From Zobellia nedashkovskayae (lineage in GTDB: Bacteria > Bacteroidota > Bacteroidia > Flavobacteriales > Flavobacteriaceae), in the NCBI RefSeq assembly GCF_015330125.1, contig NZ_JADDXR010000002.1, positions 1,116,001 through 1,180,000 on the forward strand: a stretch of 64,000 nt of DNA, written 5' to 3'. The position numbers and the translations under genes were made by a program. The notes under the pieces were generated by a model. The model was not told the origin of the DNA. It ran no database searches and saw only the letters and a list, made by a program, of their open reading frames with translations. Of the stretch, positions 16,806 through 26,400 are shown piece by piece. Each line of letters starts with the position of its first letter. Within the stretch, counting starts at the first letter, position 1.

Positions 16806-18035
16806 TTACACCATAGTAGGTGTTAGTACTATAGGACTCTTAATGGTGAAGGTAAATGTAGCACCTTCACCAAGTTGGGAGAGAACGCTAATATTTCCAC
16901 CTAAACCTTCAACTACCTTTTTTACTGTAGCCAGACCAATTCCTGTTCCTTTTTCTCCATAACGATCTTGTTCAGAGATCACCTCAAATATCTTGAAGAT
17001 TTTCTCTTGATCATCTTTATGAATACCTGGTCCGTTATCTTTTACTAAAAACTCATAAAAAGCATCCTGCTCTCTTATCTCTAATTCTATTTCAATGTTA
17101 GGCTTATCGTTATATTTAATGGCGTTGGCGATTAAGTTAATTAAGATTTGTTCAACCGCCACCTTGTTCGCATAAATAGACTCTAAATTACTTTTTACCT
17201 TAATGGTGCACTCCTTCTGGCCACCAAACAGTTCATTAATGGTCCTTTGTAAATCAGTCAGAAGTATGGTAGTTTTATCGTCTATGTTAAACTGACCAGA
17301 TTTACTATAATTAAGTAAGCCGGTAATAAGCTTTTTCAAAGTTTCTGAAGAACTCTTAATAAATTCAATAATTTGCTTTCCTTCATCATCGATTTTGGGT
17401 GCATAAAAATCTTGCAAGCAATTAGACAATGTAATAATATTATTTAACGGCGATTTTAAATCATGGGCAGCAACAGCAGCAAAATTATCTAGTTCGCGAT
17501 TGGCAAGTTTAAGATCTTCATTTGCCTTTTCCAACTCCATTTTTTTCTTTCTAAGATCCAACAAGTTCATTACTTGATCAGAAAGTATCTTTAAAGCGCT
17601 AAGTTGACTTTCAGAAAGTTTTTTAGGCTCATGGTCAATGACGCATAGTGTTCCCAAAGGCAAACCGTTAGCTCCATTAAGAGTTACACCTGCATAAAAA
17701 ACTACATTGGGATCACCTACTACTATGGGGTTATCATGAAACCGTTCATCAACTCTGGCATCTTCAACTACAAATAAATTATTTGTTTCATGAATGGTAT
17801 GCCCACAAAAAGAATATTTTCTTTCTGTCTCGCTGGTATCAAGACCATGGTGTGCTTTAAACCATTGTCTATCCTTATCTAATAGTGTTATAACAGAAAT
17901 TGGTGTACCACATATCTCAGAAGCCAGTAAGACCAAATTCTCATAATCTTCCTCTAACTCTGTATCCAGAATAGCATATGATTCTAAGAGTGCTAGTCGT
18001 TCTGCTTCACGTTCATGGTTTTTGGGGGCTATCAT
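16806..18035 (-). CDS. GAF-domain sensor histidine kinase, soluble
   Basis: A 409-residue two-component sensor. Residues 1-150 form a GAF domain of the type with YSFCGHTIHE and FYAGVTLNG...LGTLCVIDH. A short coiled coil (about 160-185) leads into a HisKA domain with the phosphoacceptor His191 in VAAHDLKSPLNN. The ATPase domain follows with the N box (NLIANAIKYND), G1 (DNGPGI) and G2 (GTGIGLATVKK). There are no transmembrane segments, so it senses a cytoplasmic signal. No response regulator lies nearby; it is an orphan kinase. Confidence 0.92.
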   Translation of the reverse strand: MIAPKNHEREAERLALLESYAILDTELEEDYENLVLLASEICGTPISVITLLDKDRQWFKAHHGLDTSETERKYSFCGHTIHETNNLFVVEDARVDERFHDNPIVVGDPNVVFYAGVTLNGANGLPLGTLCVIDHEPKKLSESQLSALKILSDQVMNLLDLRKKKMELEKANEDLKLANRELDNFAAVAAHDLKSPLNNIITLSNCLQDFYAPKIDDEGKQIIEFIKSSSETLKKLITGLLNYSKSGQFNIDDKTTILLTDLQRTINELFGGQKECTIKVKSNLESIYANKVAVEQILINLIANAIKYNDKPNIEIELEIREQDAFYEFLVKDNGPGIHKDDQEKIFKIFEVISEQDRYGEKGTGIGLATVKKVVEGLGGNISVLSQLGEGATFTFTIKSPIVLTPTMV

Positions 18036-18224
18036 AAATGTAAGTTTTCACGGACTAGATTTATCGAAAAAACGCTAATCCTTAAATAAAACGGAATTCT
18101 TCTGTTTATCTTGTGTCTGATAAAGTTAAAAAAATAAACGTAAACTTATTCTTACATTTAACATAATTAACCAAACCGAACGGTACAATGAACAGCTACT
18201 TTTGAAACCAGATTCATCTTGAAC

Positions 18225-19046
18225 CTATCCCAAACCAACATCTAGCGTCATCATTACAATAAAGCCGCCAATAAAGCCCATAGTAGCAATATCAGTATAC
18301 TTGTCTTGTTGAGTTTCCGGTATTACTTCTTCTACAACAACAAAAATCATGGCTCCTGCAGCAAAAGATAAAGCGTAAGGTAAAATTGGTTGAAAAGTCA
18401 TAACGGCCCAAGCACCTAAAACTGCCGCAATAGGTTCAACCAGAGCAGAAGCTTGTCCATACATAAAGCTTTTTGTTCTACTGAGCCCCTGTCTTCTTAA
18501 CGGCATTGCAACAGCAAAACCCTCTGGAAAATTTTGTAAACCAATACCCAAAGCCAAAGCTACGGCACCACCTATGCTGGCTCCTTCAAAACCTGCGGCA
18601 ACACCTCCAAAAAGTACACCTACAGCCAGACCTTCGGGAATATTATGAAGTGTTATAGCCAAGGTCAATAATGTGGTTCGATGCCACGGCGTTTTAATAC
18701 CTTCCTTTTCAGTTTCTTTAAAATTAATATGCAAATGCGGGAGTATCTTATCCAACCCAAATATAAAGAGCGAACCTAGAAGAAATCCAACAGCGGCGGG
18801 AATCACTTTCACGAATCCATCACCAGGGCTCATTTCTATCCCTGGGGCCAAAAGACTCCAAAAACTGGCCGCTACCATAACACCCCCAGTAAAACCCAGC
18901 ATACCATCTAAAAGTGCGCGGTTCATACCTTTAAATAAAAATACCAAAGCTGCGCCTGCAGCAGTTAAACCCCAAGTAAATAGCGTAGCGTAAAATGCTG
19001 CTAAAACCGGGTCTATAGATTCAAAATAATCAATTACCTCTTGCAT
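18225..19046 (-). CDS. ZIP family metal transporter
   Basis: A 273-residue inner-membrane transporter of the ZIP family (zinc, iron or manganese import). About eight hydrophobic segments are present. The two metal-site helices carry the classic motifs HNIPEG (His134 to Gly139) and QNFPEG (Gln171 to Gly176), as in ZupT-like members. A histidine-containing loop (LPHLHINF) precedes the first. It lies 1 base downstream of the DtxR/MntR-type regulator gene and is surely cotranscribed. Together with the TonB receptor on the other side of the regulator it forms a metal-homeostasis module. Metal specificity cannot be told from sequence. Confidence 0.9.
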   Translation of the reverse strand: MQEVIDYFESIDPVLAAFYATLFTWGLTAAGAALVFLFKGMNRALLDGMLGFTGGVMVAASFWSLLAPGIEMSPGDGFVKVIPAAVGFLLGSLFIFGLDKILPHLHINFKETEKEGIKTPWHRTTLLTLAITLHNIPEGLAVGVLFGGVAAGFEGASIGGAVALALGIGLQNFPEGFAVAMPLRRQGLSRTKSFMYGQASALVEPIAAVLGAWAVMTFQPILPYALSFAAGAMIFVVVEEVIPETQQDKYTDIATMGFIGGFIVMMTLDVGLG

Positions 19047-19047
19047 A

Positions 19048-19704
19048 TTATTCCGTTATTTTAAGATATAAATTTGCCGCAATTTGATCAGAGATACGAA
19101 TATCCTTCCCCTTCACCTGAATATGCAACGATCCATCAAACTCTTCCTTTTCCAATACTAAAATCGTGTCCCCTAAAGCAATTCTATTTTTATCCAGAAA
19201 TTTAAGAAATGGAGCGGACGAATCTTTGACACCAACACAGGTGCCACTTGTACCTACCGGTACTTCGTTCAAAAGCTTTTTTACAGCCTTTTTAAATTCC
19301 CCATTTTTTGACGGAATAGGATCCCCATGGGGATCTACTTGCGGAAAACCAAGAAGCTTATCTAAGCTATCCGTTAATTTTTCACTCTTAATGTGCTCCA
19401 ATTGCTCGGCAACCTCATGTACCTCGTCCCAAGCAAAGTTTAATTTTTCAACTAAAAAAACTTCCCACAATCTATGCTTTCTAACAAGAGTCAAGGCCAC
19501 TTTTAGACCATGTTCCGTGAGACAGACCCCTTTATATTTTCTGTAGTTAGCAACGCCCTTCTCCGAAAGTTTCTTCATCATATCTGTTACGGAAGAAGGT
19601 TTTGTCTTCATTTGCTCCGCAACCTCATTGGTTGAAACAATATTGTTCTCTCCCTTTCCTAGGTGATAAATAGCTTTTATATAATCTTCTTCTGATAGTG
19701 TCAT
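19048..19704 (-). CDS. DtxR/MntR family metal-dependent repressor
   Basis: A 218-residue metalloregulator. An N-terminal winged helix (residues 1-70; VSTNEVAEQMKTKPSSVTDMMKKLSEKG is the recognition region) is followed by the dimerisation and metal domain (RKHRLWEVFL, EVHEVAEQLEHI, PQVDPHGDPIP). A C-terminal FeoA/SH3-like domain follows (residues about 150-218). The ligand-type residues expected of iron or manganese sensors (Glu, His and Asp in these motifs) are present. It is first in an operon with the ZIP transporter and divergent from a TonB receptor. A 14-base inverted repeat in the shared promoter is the likely operator, so autoregulation is probable. Confidence 0.92.
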   Translation of the reverse strand: MTLSEEDYIKAIYHLGKGENNIVSTNEVAEQMKTKPSSVTDMMKKLSEKGVANYRKYKGVCLTEHGLKVALTLVRKHRLWEVFLVEKLNFAWDEVHEVAEQLEHIKSEKLTDSLDKLLGFPQVDPHGDPIPSKNGEFKKAVKKLLNEVPVGTSGTCVGVKDSSAPFLKFLDKNRIALGDTILVLEKEEFDGSLHIQVKGKDIRISDQIAANLYLKITE

Positions 19705-19719
19705 AAAATTTCAATCATA

Positions 19720-19727
19720 CAAAAATA
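19720..19727 (-). promoter_or_regulatory. -7 promoter element of the DtxR-ZIP operon
   Basis: TATTTTTG on the minus strand is an exact TAnnTTTG match about 16 bases before the regulator start codon, giving a very short leader. Confidence 0.45.
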
Positions 19728-19742
19728 CATTTTTATATCTAA

Positions 19743-19776
19743 AAACAAATATTTAGCTTTGTCTAAATATTTGTTT
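19743..19776. promoter_or_regulatory. candidate metal-repressor operator (inverted repeat)
   Basis: A perfect inverted repeat with 14-base arms (19743-19756 and 19763-19776) and 6-base spacer. It lies between the divergent DtxR-type regulator and the TonB receptor. The receptor's -7 box (TAGCTTTG, 19754-19761) overlaps its centre, so a bound repressor would block RNA polymerase. Confidence 0.65.
19754..19761 (+). promoter_or_regulatory. -7 promoter element of the TonB receptor gene
   Basis: TAGCTTTG is an exact TAnnTTTG match, 22 bases before the ATG at 19783, inside the inverted repeat. Confidence 0.5.
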
Positions 19777-19782
19777 ATACTG

Positions 19783-22104
19783 ATGAAAATCAAATTAAAA
19801 TCGAATCTATATTTATTATGTATTCTACTAACAGGTTTAGTAAATGCTCAAAATAGTAGCATTACTGGAATTATTACAGATGACCAAGGAACGGTTCCGT
19901 TTGCAAATATTTATTTAAAAGGCACTAAACTTGGGACTTCATCCTCAGAAGATGGCACGTATAATTTGAAGGATATACCCGCCGGAACATATAAACTAAA
20001 AGTTTCAGTCATAGGATATCAAGATTTCTCTACAAAAATCACTTTGGAATCAAATGAAAATAAAACGCTCGATATTAAGATAAACCCTGCTTCTGAGCAA
20101 TTAGAAGAAATGGTTGTCACCGGAACACTAAAAGCAGTTAGCAGATCTGAAAGTCCTGTTCCCGTAGAAGTTTACAGCCCCACATTTCTTAAGAAAAATC
20201 CAACTGCTAGTATTTTTGAAGCATTACAAAATGTAAATGGTGTACGACCACAAATTAACTGTAATGTCTGTAATACCGGTGATATTCATATTAATGGACT
20301 TGAAGGCCCTTATACACTAGTACTTATTGATGGAATGCCCATTGTTAGTGGGTTAGGTACAGTATATGGCCTTTCCGGAATACCAAATTCTTTAATTGAA
20401 CAGATAGAAATTGTAAAAGGACCAGCCTCTAGTCTTTATGGTAGCGAAGCTGTTGGCGGACTCATAAACATAATTACAAAAAACACCTCTGACGCACCTA
20501 CTTTTTTTGCGGATACCTTCGTAACCGGTTGGGGAGAAGTAAATCTTGATGTAGGCACAAAAGCCAGTATTGGCAAAAAAACAGATGTGTTATTGGGCAT
20601 TAACTATTTTAATTACTCAAACCCTATTGATAACAACGGTGATAATTTCACAGACCTAACCTTACAAGACCGTATTTCGATTTTTCAGAAATGGAACTTT
20701 GAACGTAACGAAAATCGGATTTTCTCCCTTGCGGGCCGCTTTTTCTACGAAGACCGTTGGGGCGGAGAGATGCAATGGACACCAGAATTTAGAGGAGGAG
20801 ATGAGATTTACGGAGAAAGTATATATACCCGTAGATGGGAAGTTTTAGGAAAGTACCAGTTACCTATTAAAGAAAAAGTGCTTTTTTCATTTTCCTATAA
20901 TGACCATAGCCAAAACTCAGTTTATGGAAACGTACCCTATTTGGCCGATCAACGTATTGGATTTGGGCAATTCACATGGGATAAAACTCTAGACAAACAT
21001 GATATTCTGGTGGGAACTGCTTTGAGGTATAATTATTACGATGATAATACTACCGCAACCGTAGCTGCGGATGAAGTGGTTATACCCAGCTTGTTCGTAC
21101 AAGATGAAATATCATTTACAGAGCAACACTCCCTTTTACTGGGCATGCGCTACGATTATGATAAAAGACACGGCAGTATTTACACTCCAAGAATGGCATA
21201 CAGGTACAAGATAACAGATAACGATATTTTACGACTTAATGCCGGTACAGGTTTTAGGGTTGTTAATCTGTTTACTGAAGAACACGCCGCCCTAACTGGT
21301 GCCCGAGAAGTTGTGGTTACAGAAGAGCTTAACCCAGAGAAATCGTTAAACATCAATTTAAATTACCTAAAAAAGATATATGCGGACAATGGTACTTTTG
21401 TTAGTATAGATGCTTCTCTTTTTTACACTCATTTTAGTAATGCCATCTTGCCGGATTACGATACGGACCCAAATAAAATTATCTATGACAACCTAAATGG
21501 CAAATCGGTTTCAAAAGGAGCAAGTGCCAATGTTGACTTTTCATTTCCAAGCGGATTAAAACTTTTGGTAGGTGCTACATATCAAGATGTGAGTCAAACG
21601 GAGGATGGCATCACCCAACGGCAAATACTCACCGAGAGTTATTCTGGAACATGGAGTGCCTCTTACGAATTTAAAAGACTTAATTTATCAGTAGACTATT
21701 CCGGAAACCTTTATGGACCCATGCGCTTACCACTTCTGGGCGATTTAGACCCCCGTAGCGAGTATTCGCCTACATGGAGTATTCAAAATATACAATTCAC
21801 CTATAAAGGACTTGAAAATTTTGAGTTCTATGGAGGTATAAAAAACCTTTTGGATTGGACGCCTAACCGTGGAAACCCTTTTATCATTGCCCGTGCGAAC
21901 GACCCGTTTGATAACAATGTAACCTTTGAGGACCAAAGTGGCAATAAGTATGTTGGTGCACAAAATATACCTGAATCTGCTTCTGGTATTTCCGCTGTAG
22001 CTACAGCAAACAACCCAAACGCGTTAACTTTTGACCCATCTTATGTATATGGACCCAACCAAGGTATTCGTGGTTTCTTTGGTTTACGCTATCGCATTAA
22101 TTAA
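19783..22104 (+). CDS. TonB-dependent receptor, probable metal-complex uptake
   Basis: A 773-residue outer-membrane receptor. The start was set at the ATG at 19783, which gives a normal signal peptide (YLLCILLTGLVNAQ); the TTG at 19759 lies within the promoter inverted repeat. An N-terminal CarboxypepD_reg domain (residues 20-95) precedes the plug (NGVRPQINCNVCNTGDIHINGLEGP, with a Cys-x2-Cys pair; PASSLYGSEAVGGLINIIT) and a 22-strand barrel. The receptor is divergent from a DtxR/MntR regulator and ZIP transporter, and its promoter overlaps a candidate operator. It therefore probably imports an iron or other metal complex. The ligand is not identifiable. Confidence 0.88.
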   Translation: MKIKLKSNLYLLCILLTGLVNAQNSSITGIITDDQGTVPFANIYLKGTKLGTSSSEDGTYNLKDIPAGTYKLKVSVIGYQDFSTKITLESNENKTLDIKINPASEQLEEMVVTGTLKAVSRSESPVPVEVYSPTFLKKNPTASIFEALQNVNGVRPQINCNVCNTGDIHINGLEGPYTLVLIDGMPIVSGLGTVYGLSGIPNSLIEQIEIVKGPASSLYGSEAVGGLINIITKNTSDAPTFFADTFVTGWGEVNLDVGTKASIGKKTDVLLGINYFNYSNPIDNNGDNFTDLTLQDRISIFQKWNFERNENRIFSLAGRFFYEDRWGGEMQWTPEFRGGDEIYGESIYTRRWEVLGKYQLPIKEKVLFSFSYNDHSQNSVYGNVPYLADQRIGFGQFTWDKTLDKHDILVGTALRYNYYDDNTTATVAADEVVIPSLFVQDEISFTEQHSLLLGMRYDYDKRHGSIYTPRMAYRYKITDNDILRLNAGTGFRVVNLFTEEHAALTGAREVVVTEELNPEKSLNINLNYLKKIYADNGTFVSIDASLFYTHFSNAILPDYDTDPNKIIYDNLNGKSVSKGASANVDFSFPSGLKLLVGATYQDVSQTEDGITQRQILTESYSGTWSASYEFKRLNLSVDYSGNLYGPMRLPLLGDLDPRSEYSPTWSIQNIQFTYKGLENFEFYGGIKNLLDWTPNRGNPFIIARANDPFDNNVTFEDQSGNKYVGAQNIPESASGISAVATANNPNALTFDPSYVYGPNQGIRGFFGLRYRIN

Positions 22105-22165
22105 AAATTGAATGAGCTTGAATAGAATCGCTATTTTTGAGAAAGTAACTACTCTAAAATAAGTC

Positions 22166-23314
22166 TTGGAAAAAGAAACAAATTTTGACTACATCATTAT
22201 AGGCGCGGGCGCAGCTGGTCTAATGCTCGCTAGTGCCATGGTCAAAGATGACTTTTTCTTAAACAAGTCTATTTTGTTGTTAGATAAGGATGCTAAAATA
22301 GCTAACGATAGAACTTGGTGTTTTTGGGAAAAAGGCGAAGGAGAGTTTAAATCTATCGTTTCTAAAACATGGAACAACATTTACTTTGGAAGCACAGAAT
22401 TCTCACAAGACTATGCGATTGCCCCGTACCAATACAAAATGGTCTATGGAGCTGATTTCTACAGGGCTTATTTTGATAGACTAAAAGACAAACCAAATAT
22501 TTCTTTTAGGCAAGAACAGGTCACAAGCGTAATAGATGAAGGTTCTATAGTAATTATTACCACAGACTATTCCAGTTATTCCGCGTCAAAAGTCTTTACA
22601 AGTAGTTTTGATTACAAAATGGCAACCCATCAAAAAAAATATCCTGTACTACAACAGCATTTTTTAGGGTGGACCATAAAAACGGAAAAACCTATTTTTA
22701 ATCCTGATCAAGCCACTTATATGGATTTTTCCATTCCACAGAAAGGAAATATCCGTTTTATGTATATCCTTCCATTTTCTAAAAACGAAGCTTTAGTGGA
22801 ATACACCCTATTTTCCGAAAATCGTTTACAAAAAGAAGAATATGAAGAAGCTTTGGTCCGTTATTTAGAAAATAATTTGGACTGTGGCACTTACGAAATC
22901 ACCGAAACGGAACGGGGCAGCATACCGATGACCGCTTATAATTTCAGAGAACACCATACAAAAAACATACGTTATATAGGTACTGCTGGCGGATGGGCAA
23001 AACCCAGTACAGGTTATACCTTTATGAGTACTGCCAAGAAAGTTCCGGTGTTAATTGAATTCATTAAGACAGGAAAACCTCTAAACAAGTTGAGTTTTAA
23101 GAATAGGTATGGGTTCTACGATTTATTATTTCTAGATGTACTAGCCAAGCACAATGACCAGGGACATAAAATATTTGAATCGCTCTTTAAAAGCTGCCCG
23201 CCACAATTAATATTTAAATTTCTAGATGAGGACACTACCCTCTTGGAAGATTTCAAATTTATATCTGCTTGTCCTACAAAACCCTTTGTAAAGGCATTGT
23301 TAAGAAGAATTTAA
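22166..23314 (+). CDS. lycopene cyclase family protein
   Basis: A 382-residue FAD/NAD-dependent protein of the lycopene cyclase (CrtY-type) family, which closes the ionone rings of carotenoids. The Rossmann motif IIIGAGAAGLMLA is at the N-terminus, followed by RTWCFWEKGE, a typical CrtY segment, and GTAGGWAKPSTGYTF near residue 270. The start is TTG at 22166: an in-frame stop lies two codons upstream and no ATG precedes the dinucleotide fold. No other carotenoid gene (phytoene synthase, desaturase, hydroxylase) adjoins it. It is 61 bases after the TonB receptor gene and may be cotranscribed. Confidence 0.88.
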   Translation: MEKETNFDYIIIGAGAAGLMLASAMVKDDFFLNKSILLLDKDAKIANDRTWCFWEKGEGEFKSIVSKTWNNIYFGSTEFSQDYAIAPYQYKMVYGADFYRAYFDRLKDKPNISFRQEQVTSVIDEGSIVIITTDYSSYSASKVFTSSFDYKMATHQKKYPVLQQHFLGWTIKTEKPIFNPDQATYMDFSIPQKGNIRFMYILPFSKNEALVEYTLFSENRLQKEEYEEALVRYLENNLDCGTYEITETERGSIPMTAYNFREHHTKNIRYIGTAGGWAKPSTGYTFMSTAKKVPVLIEFIKTGKPLNKLSFKNRYGFYDLLFLDVLAKHNDQGHKIFESLFKSCPPQLIFKFLDEDTTLLEDFKFISACPTKPFVKALLRRI

Positions 23315-23385
23315 GCAATAAGATTCGCCTCACCTTATTTTCAAATTCATAATTAATATACTTCAATATTATTTATTTAACAAAA

Positions 23386-23433
23386 AATTATAATTTTAAT
23401 TATAATTAACTATTTTTAACTCAATTTAACTCA
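23386..23433 (+). repeat. AT-rich palindromes and direct repeats upstream of susC-like gene
   Basis: The self-complementary AATTATAATT occurs at 23386-23395 and 23398-23407. TTTAACTCA occurs twice, at 23415-23423 and 23425-23433, 10 bases apart (one helical turn). This could be a promoter or regulator region of the susC-like gene; no known box is matched. Confidence 0.35.
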
Positions 23434-23447
23434 CTAAACAATAATTT

Positions 23448-26400
23448 ATGAATTACGAACCCTTTTTTAGGAGGAAGGGCGGCTTGCTCAAACTTTGCCG
23501 TTTCTTAACACTATTTTTATTTCTTGGAGGAATTTCACTTCCGTCTATTTACGCACAAGAAATTTCTGTTTCCGGTACAATTACCTCCGCATCGGATGGA
23601 CTTCCACTTCCTGGTGTTTCTGTCCTTGACACTGAAGACCCATCAACGGGCGTTGTCGCTGATTTTGATGGAAATTTTACTATCTCTTTAAAAAATGGCA
23701 ATACTAGCCTAAGATTTTCTTACATCGGCTTTAAGCCACTTATTACTCCAGTAAATGGTCAAAAAACCCTTAATGTAGCAATGGAAGAAGATGTTGCTAA
23801 TCTAGATGAAGTTGTAGTCGTTGGTTACGGCACGCAAAAAAAGGCAACGGTAACGGGTGCTGTAACAGCAGTACAAGGAGCAATATTAGAGAGCTCTCCT
23901 GCAATAAGTGTATCTAACTCCTTGGCGGGTCGTCTACCAGGTGTAGTTATTATACAGACTAGTGGTGAGCCTGGTAATGATGAGTCTAGTATTAACATTC
24001 GAGGCCAAAACACTTTAGGTAACAATCAACCTTTAATAGTTATTGATGGTATTCCTGACAGAGATGGTGGTGTGGGTAGATTAAACCCAGATGATATTGC
24101 AAACATTTCGGTACTTAAAGATGCTTCTGCAGCCATATATGGTGCAAGAGCTGCGAATGGTGCATTAATAGTTACTACGAAACAAGGTAAAGCGGGTAAA
24201 ACAACAGTAACCTATAAGGCAGATTTTGGTTTAGCAAGACCTACGAGCGTTCCTAACATGGCAAATGCTTCTGAGTATTTGACAATTATGAACGAATTAT
24301 CAATTTTTAATAGTAACATTCCTGTTGATCAATGGGATGCTGCTTGGGCCAATATGCAGTCTCAAGGCAACTATACGATTCCGGGTACCGATGAAACGGT
24401 TAATGCTGCATTTAGCCCTGAAACCGTTAGAGGCCATAGAGAAGGTCTTGACCCTTGGCTTTATCCGGACACCGATTGGTTTGATTCTACTTTCAAGAAT
24501 TATGCTGAGCAAAGTCGCCATAATCTTTCGGTTAGCGGCGGTAGTGAAGCCGCTAGGTTTTATACTTCTATAGGTTACACTGATCAAGATGCTATCTATA
24601 AAAATTCAGCGAATAGGTATCAGCAGTACAATTTTCGTATCAATACGGATATTGAAGTAAATGAGTACATAAAAACAAAACTTGGTTTTTCTTATCGTAA
24701 AGAAGACAGGACTTTTCCAACTCAAGGAGCGGGTGCTATTTTCCGAATGCTTATGCGTGGTAGACCAAATGAAACTGCCGTATGGCCAAATGGACTTCCA
24801 GGTCCGGATATTGAAAATGGACAGCAGCCTGTAGTTGTTACAACAAATGCAACAGGTTACGATAAACGCCCAACAGATTACCTTCAATTAACTGCGTCGG
24901 TAGACATAACTAATCCATGGGTAAAAGGTCTGAAGATGACTTTGCTAACAGGTGTAGACCAAAGCCAACAACGTCAGAAACTATGGGAAACTCCTTGGAC
25001 CCTCTATTCTCTAGATAGAGACAATTACGTTGCTACGGGAAATCCAGTTTTAACAGGAGCTATTAAATCAAACTTCACAGACCCAAGATTAACTCAATTT
25101 TCAGCCAATAATCTTAATGTAAATTTAACGGGGCTTATTACTTATGATACAACTTTTGGAGATGATCACGCACTGGGGTTATTGGCCGGCGTAACAAGAG
25201 AATCTTTCCAAGGAGAGTTCTTCTCTGCATTTAGAAGAAATTACCTCTCTCCTGCAGTCGATCAGTTGTTTGCCGGTGGATCTGACCAACAAAATACCAA
25301 TGGTAGTGGTTTCAATAGAACCAGACTAGGGTACTATGGTAGATTTCAATATGATTACAAAGAAAAGTATTTGGCTGAAATCATTTGGAGATATGATGGT
25401 TCTTATATCTTTCCAGGCGCAGACCGTTTTGGATTTTTCCCAGGTGTACTTGCAGGATGGAACATTTCCAAAGAAGATTGGTTTAATGTAAAAGCAATTG
25501 ATTTCCTAAAACTGAGAGCTTCTTATGGACAGATGGGTAATGACCAAGTTTTCTTTAATGATGAATTACAAGAATATGCCTTTTTGAATACATACGGGTT
25601 TGGAGAGTATCCAATAGATGGAAATGTTGTAACTACCTTACAAGAAACAGTTTTACCCAATTCTAGCTTTACTTGGGAGAAAGCAAATAACCTGAATGTA
25701 GGTCTTGACGGAATTATTATTGACGGAAGTCTAAGCTTCACATTAGAATATTTCCTAAACAAGAGAGATCAAATTTTAATTCAAGAAACTGGGTCTACAC
25801 CAGGCTCATCAGGTATATCAACCCTTCTACCTCCTGTAAATGCAGGAAAAGTAAGTAACGAAGGTTTTGAATTTTCATTTAACTATTACGGCGGGAACGA
25901 AGATGGCTTCAAGTATGAAATAGGATTCAATGGAGGCTACGCCAAAAACACTGTAGACTTTTTGGATGAAGTTCCAGGAATTCCTGACTACCAAAAAATG
26001 GAAGGCAAGCCTATTGGTTCATTCTTAGTCTATGAGTCTGATGGGGTATTCAAAGATTTATCTGATATTTCTAGTAATACACTAGATTATAGTGCCGTGA
26101 AAGGTGATTTGGAACCAGGTGATATGAAGTTTAAAGATGTTAACGGAGATGGTGCCATTAATGATTTAGACCAAGTAAGATTGGACGAGAGTTTATTTCC
26201 TAATTTCAACTACGGTGTTACCCTTAATGCTTCATATAAGAACTGGGACCTTTCCGTTCTTTTTCAAGGTGCCACTGGAGCAAAACTTCCTATTCAGACG
26301 GAATCCGGTGATATCGGAAACTACTTGAAGTACAGTTATGATAACAGATGGAGTATTGACAACCCAAGCAGCGAACACCCAAGATTAGCAAGTAGAGGTG

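Noticed and set aside
18197..18204. TACTTTTG on the plus strand, an exact -7 box
   Set aside because: It points into the antisense side of the ZIP transporter gene with no gene downstream on that strand. A chance match is likely, though an antisense RNA is possible.
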